A stretch of DNA of 5,502 nucleotides, from the NCBI GenBank assembly GCA_003509825.1, contig DOMT01000131.1, positions 1 through 5,502 on the forward strand, in the 5' to 3' direction. A model generated the notes under the pieces. The model was not told where the DNA came from and made no database searches. It worked only from the letters and a program-made list of their open reading frames with translations. Position numbers and translations under genes: made by a program. Positions 5,314 to 5,502 of this stretch are shown piece after piece. The stretch is from Coriobacteriia bacterium (GTDB taxonomy: Bacteria > Actinomycetota > Coriobacteriia > Coriobacteriales > UBA8131). Within the stretch, counting starts at the first letter, position 1. Every line of letters begins with the position of its first letter.

Positions 5314-5502
5314 ATGCTTATCCCCAAACGCGTTAAACACCGTAAGGTGCAGCGCGGCTCCATGAAAGGCAAGTCCAAGGGCGGCACCGTGCTGAACTTC
5401 GGAACCTACGGAATCCAGGCCCTCGAGGCGCACTGGATCACCAACCGCCAGATTGAGGCCGCCCGTATCGCAATGACCCGCCACATGAAACGTGGTGGTC
5501 GT
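5314..5502 (+). CDS. rplP: 50S ribosomal protein L16, N-terminal part
   Basis: L16 binds 23S rRNA near the A site and helps position aminoacyl-tRNA; it joins late in 50S assembly. Only the first 63 codons are in the window, and the frame is open at the right edge; full-length relatives have about 137-140 residues. The protein starts [20 protein letters not shown], then [35 protein letters not shown], the central L16 signature. The ATG lies 2 nt after the rpsC stop, with GGAGG 8 nt upstream inside rpsC. rpmC (L29) and rpsQ (S17) would be expected next but are not visible. Identification is secure. Confidence 0.97.
   Translation, partial: MLIPKRVKHRKVQRGSMKGKSKGGTVLNFGTYGIQALEAHWITNRQIEAARIAMTRHMKRGGR

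Overview
This window is a plus-strand run of translation genes: the 3' part of fusA (EF-G), then the front of the S10 ribosomal-protein operon in canonical order: rpsJ (S10), rplC (L3), rplD (L4), rplW (L23), rplB (L2), rpsS (S19), rplV (L22), rpsC (S3), and the 5' part of rplP (L16). Every protein is recognisable over its full visible length. I see no frameshift, mobile element, CRISPR array, tRNA or rRNA. Nothing convincing is coded on the minus strand.

The host is a fairly GC-rich bacterium. The protein style (the L3 stretch with [18 protein letters not shown]2 ending in RRRKK, a short L22) and fusA passing directly to rpsJ without tuf suggest Actinomycetota, perhaps class Coriobacteriia. 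That is inference from family resemblance, not a database match.

Layout: fusA end (2-658); a 106-nt gap (659-764); rpsJ with a TTG start (765-1073); a 359-nt gap with no convincing gene (1074-1432); rplC-rplD-rplW packed tightly (1433-2988); a 153-nt gap (2989-3141); then rplB-rpsS-rplV-rpsC-rplP packed tightly, with 1-nt overlaps or gaps of 2 to 15 nt (3142-5502). The products assemble into both ribosomal subunits. EF-G is the translocase that works on the finished ribosome.

The striking part is the rpsJ-rplC gap. These genes are usually separated by tens of bases, but here the gap can fold into a dense set of stems. There is a branched arm (1094-1232) closed by an 8-bp and a 9-bp helix, carrying a 12-bp and a 7-bp hairpin. 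A nested 5-bp plus 8-bp hairpin (1240-1285), an 8-bp helix (1307-1345) and a 6-bp hairpin (1351-1366) follow. It reads like a large cis-acting RNA ahead of rplC, and I do not recognise it as a named family. It also holds a possible 10-codon leader peptide, an orphan strong ribosome-binding site, and a possible switch that could hide the weak rplC ribosome-binding site. The rplW-rplB gap holds a second, smaller set of competing stems. Regulation of ribosomal-protein synthesis through these two RNAs is the main hypothesis from this window.
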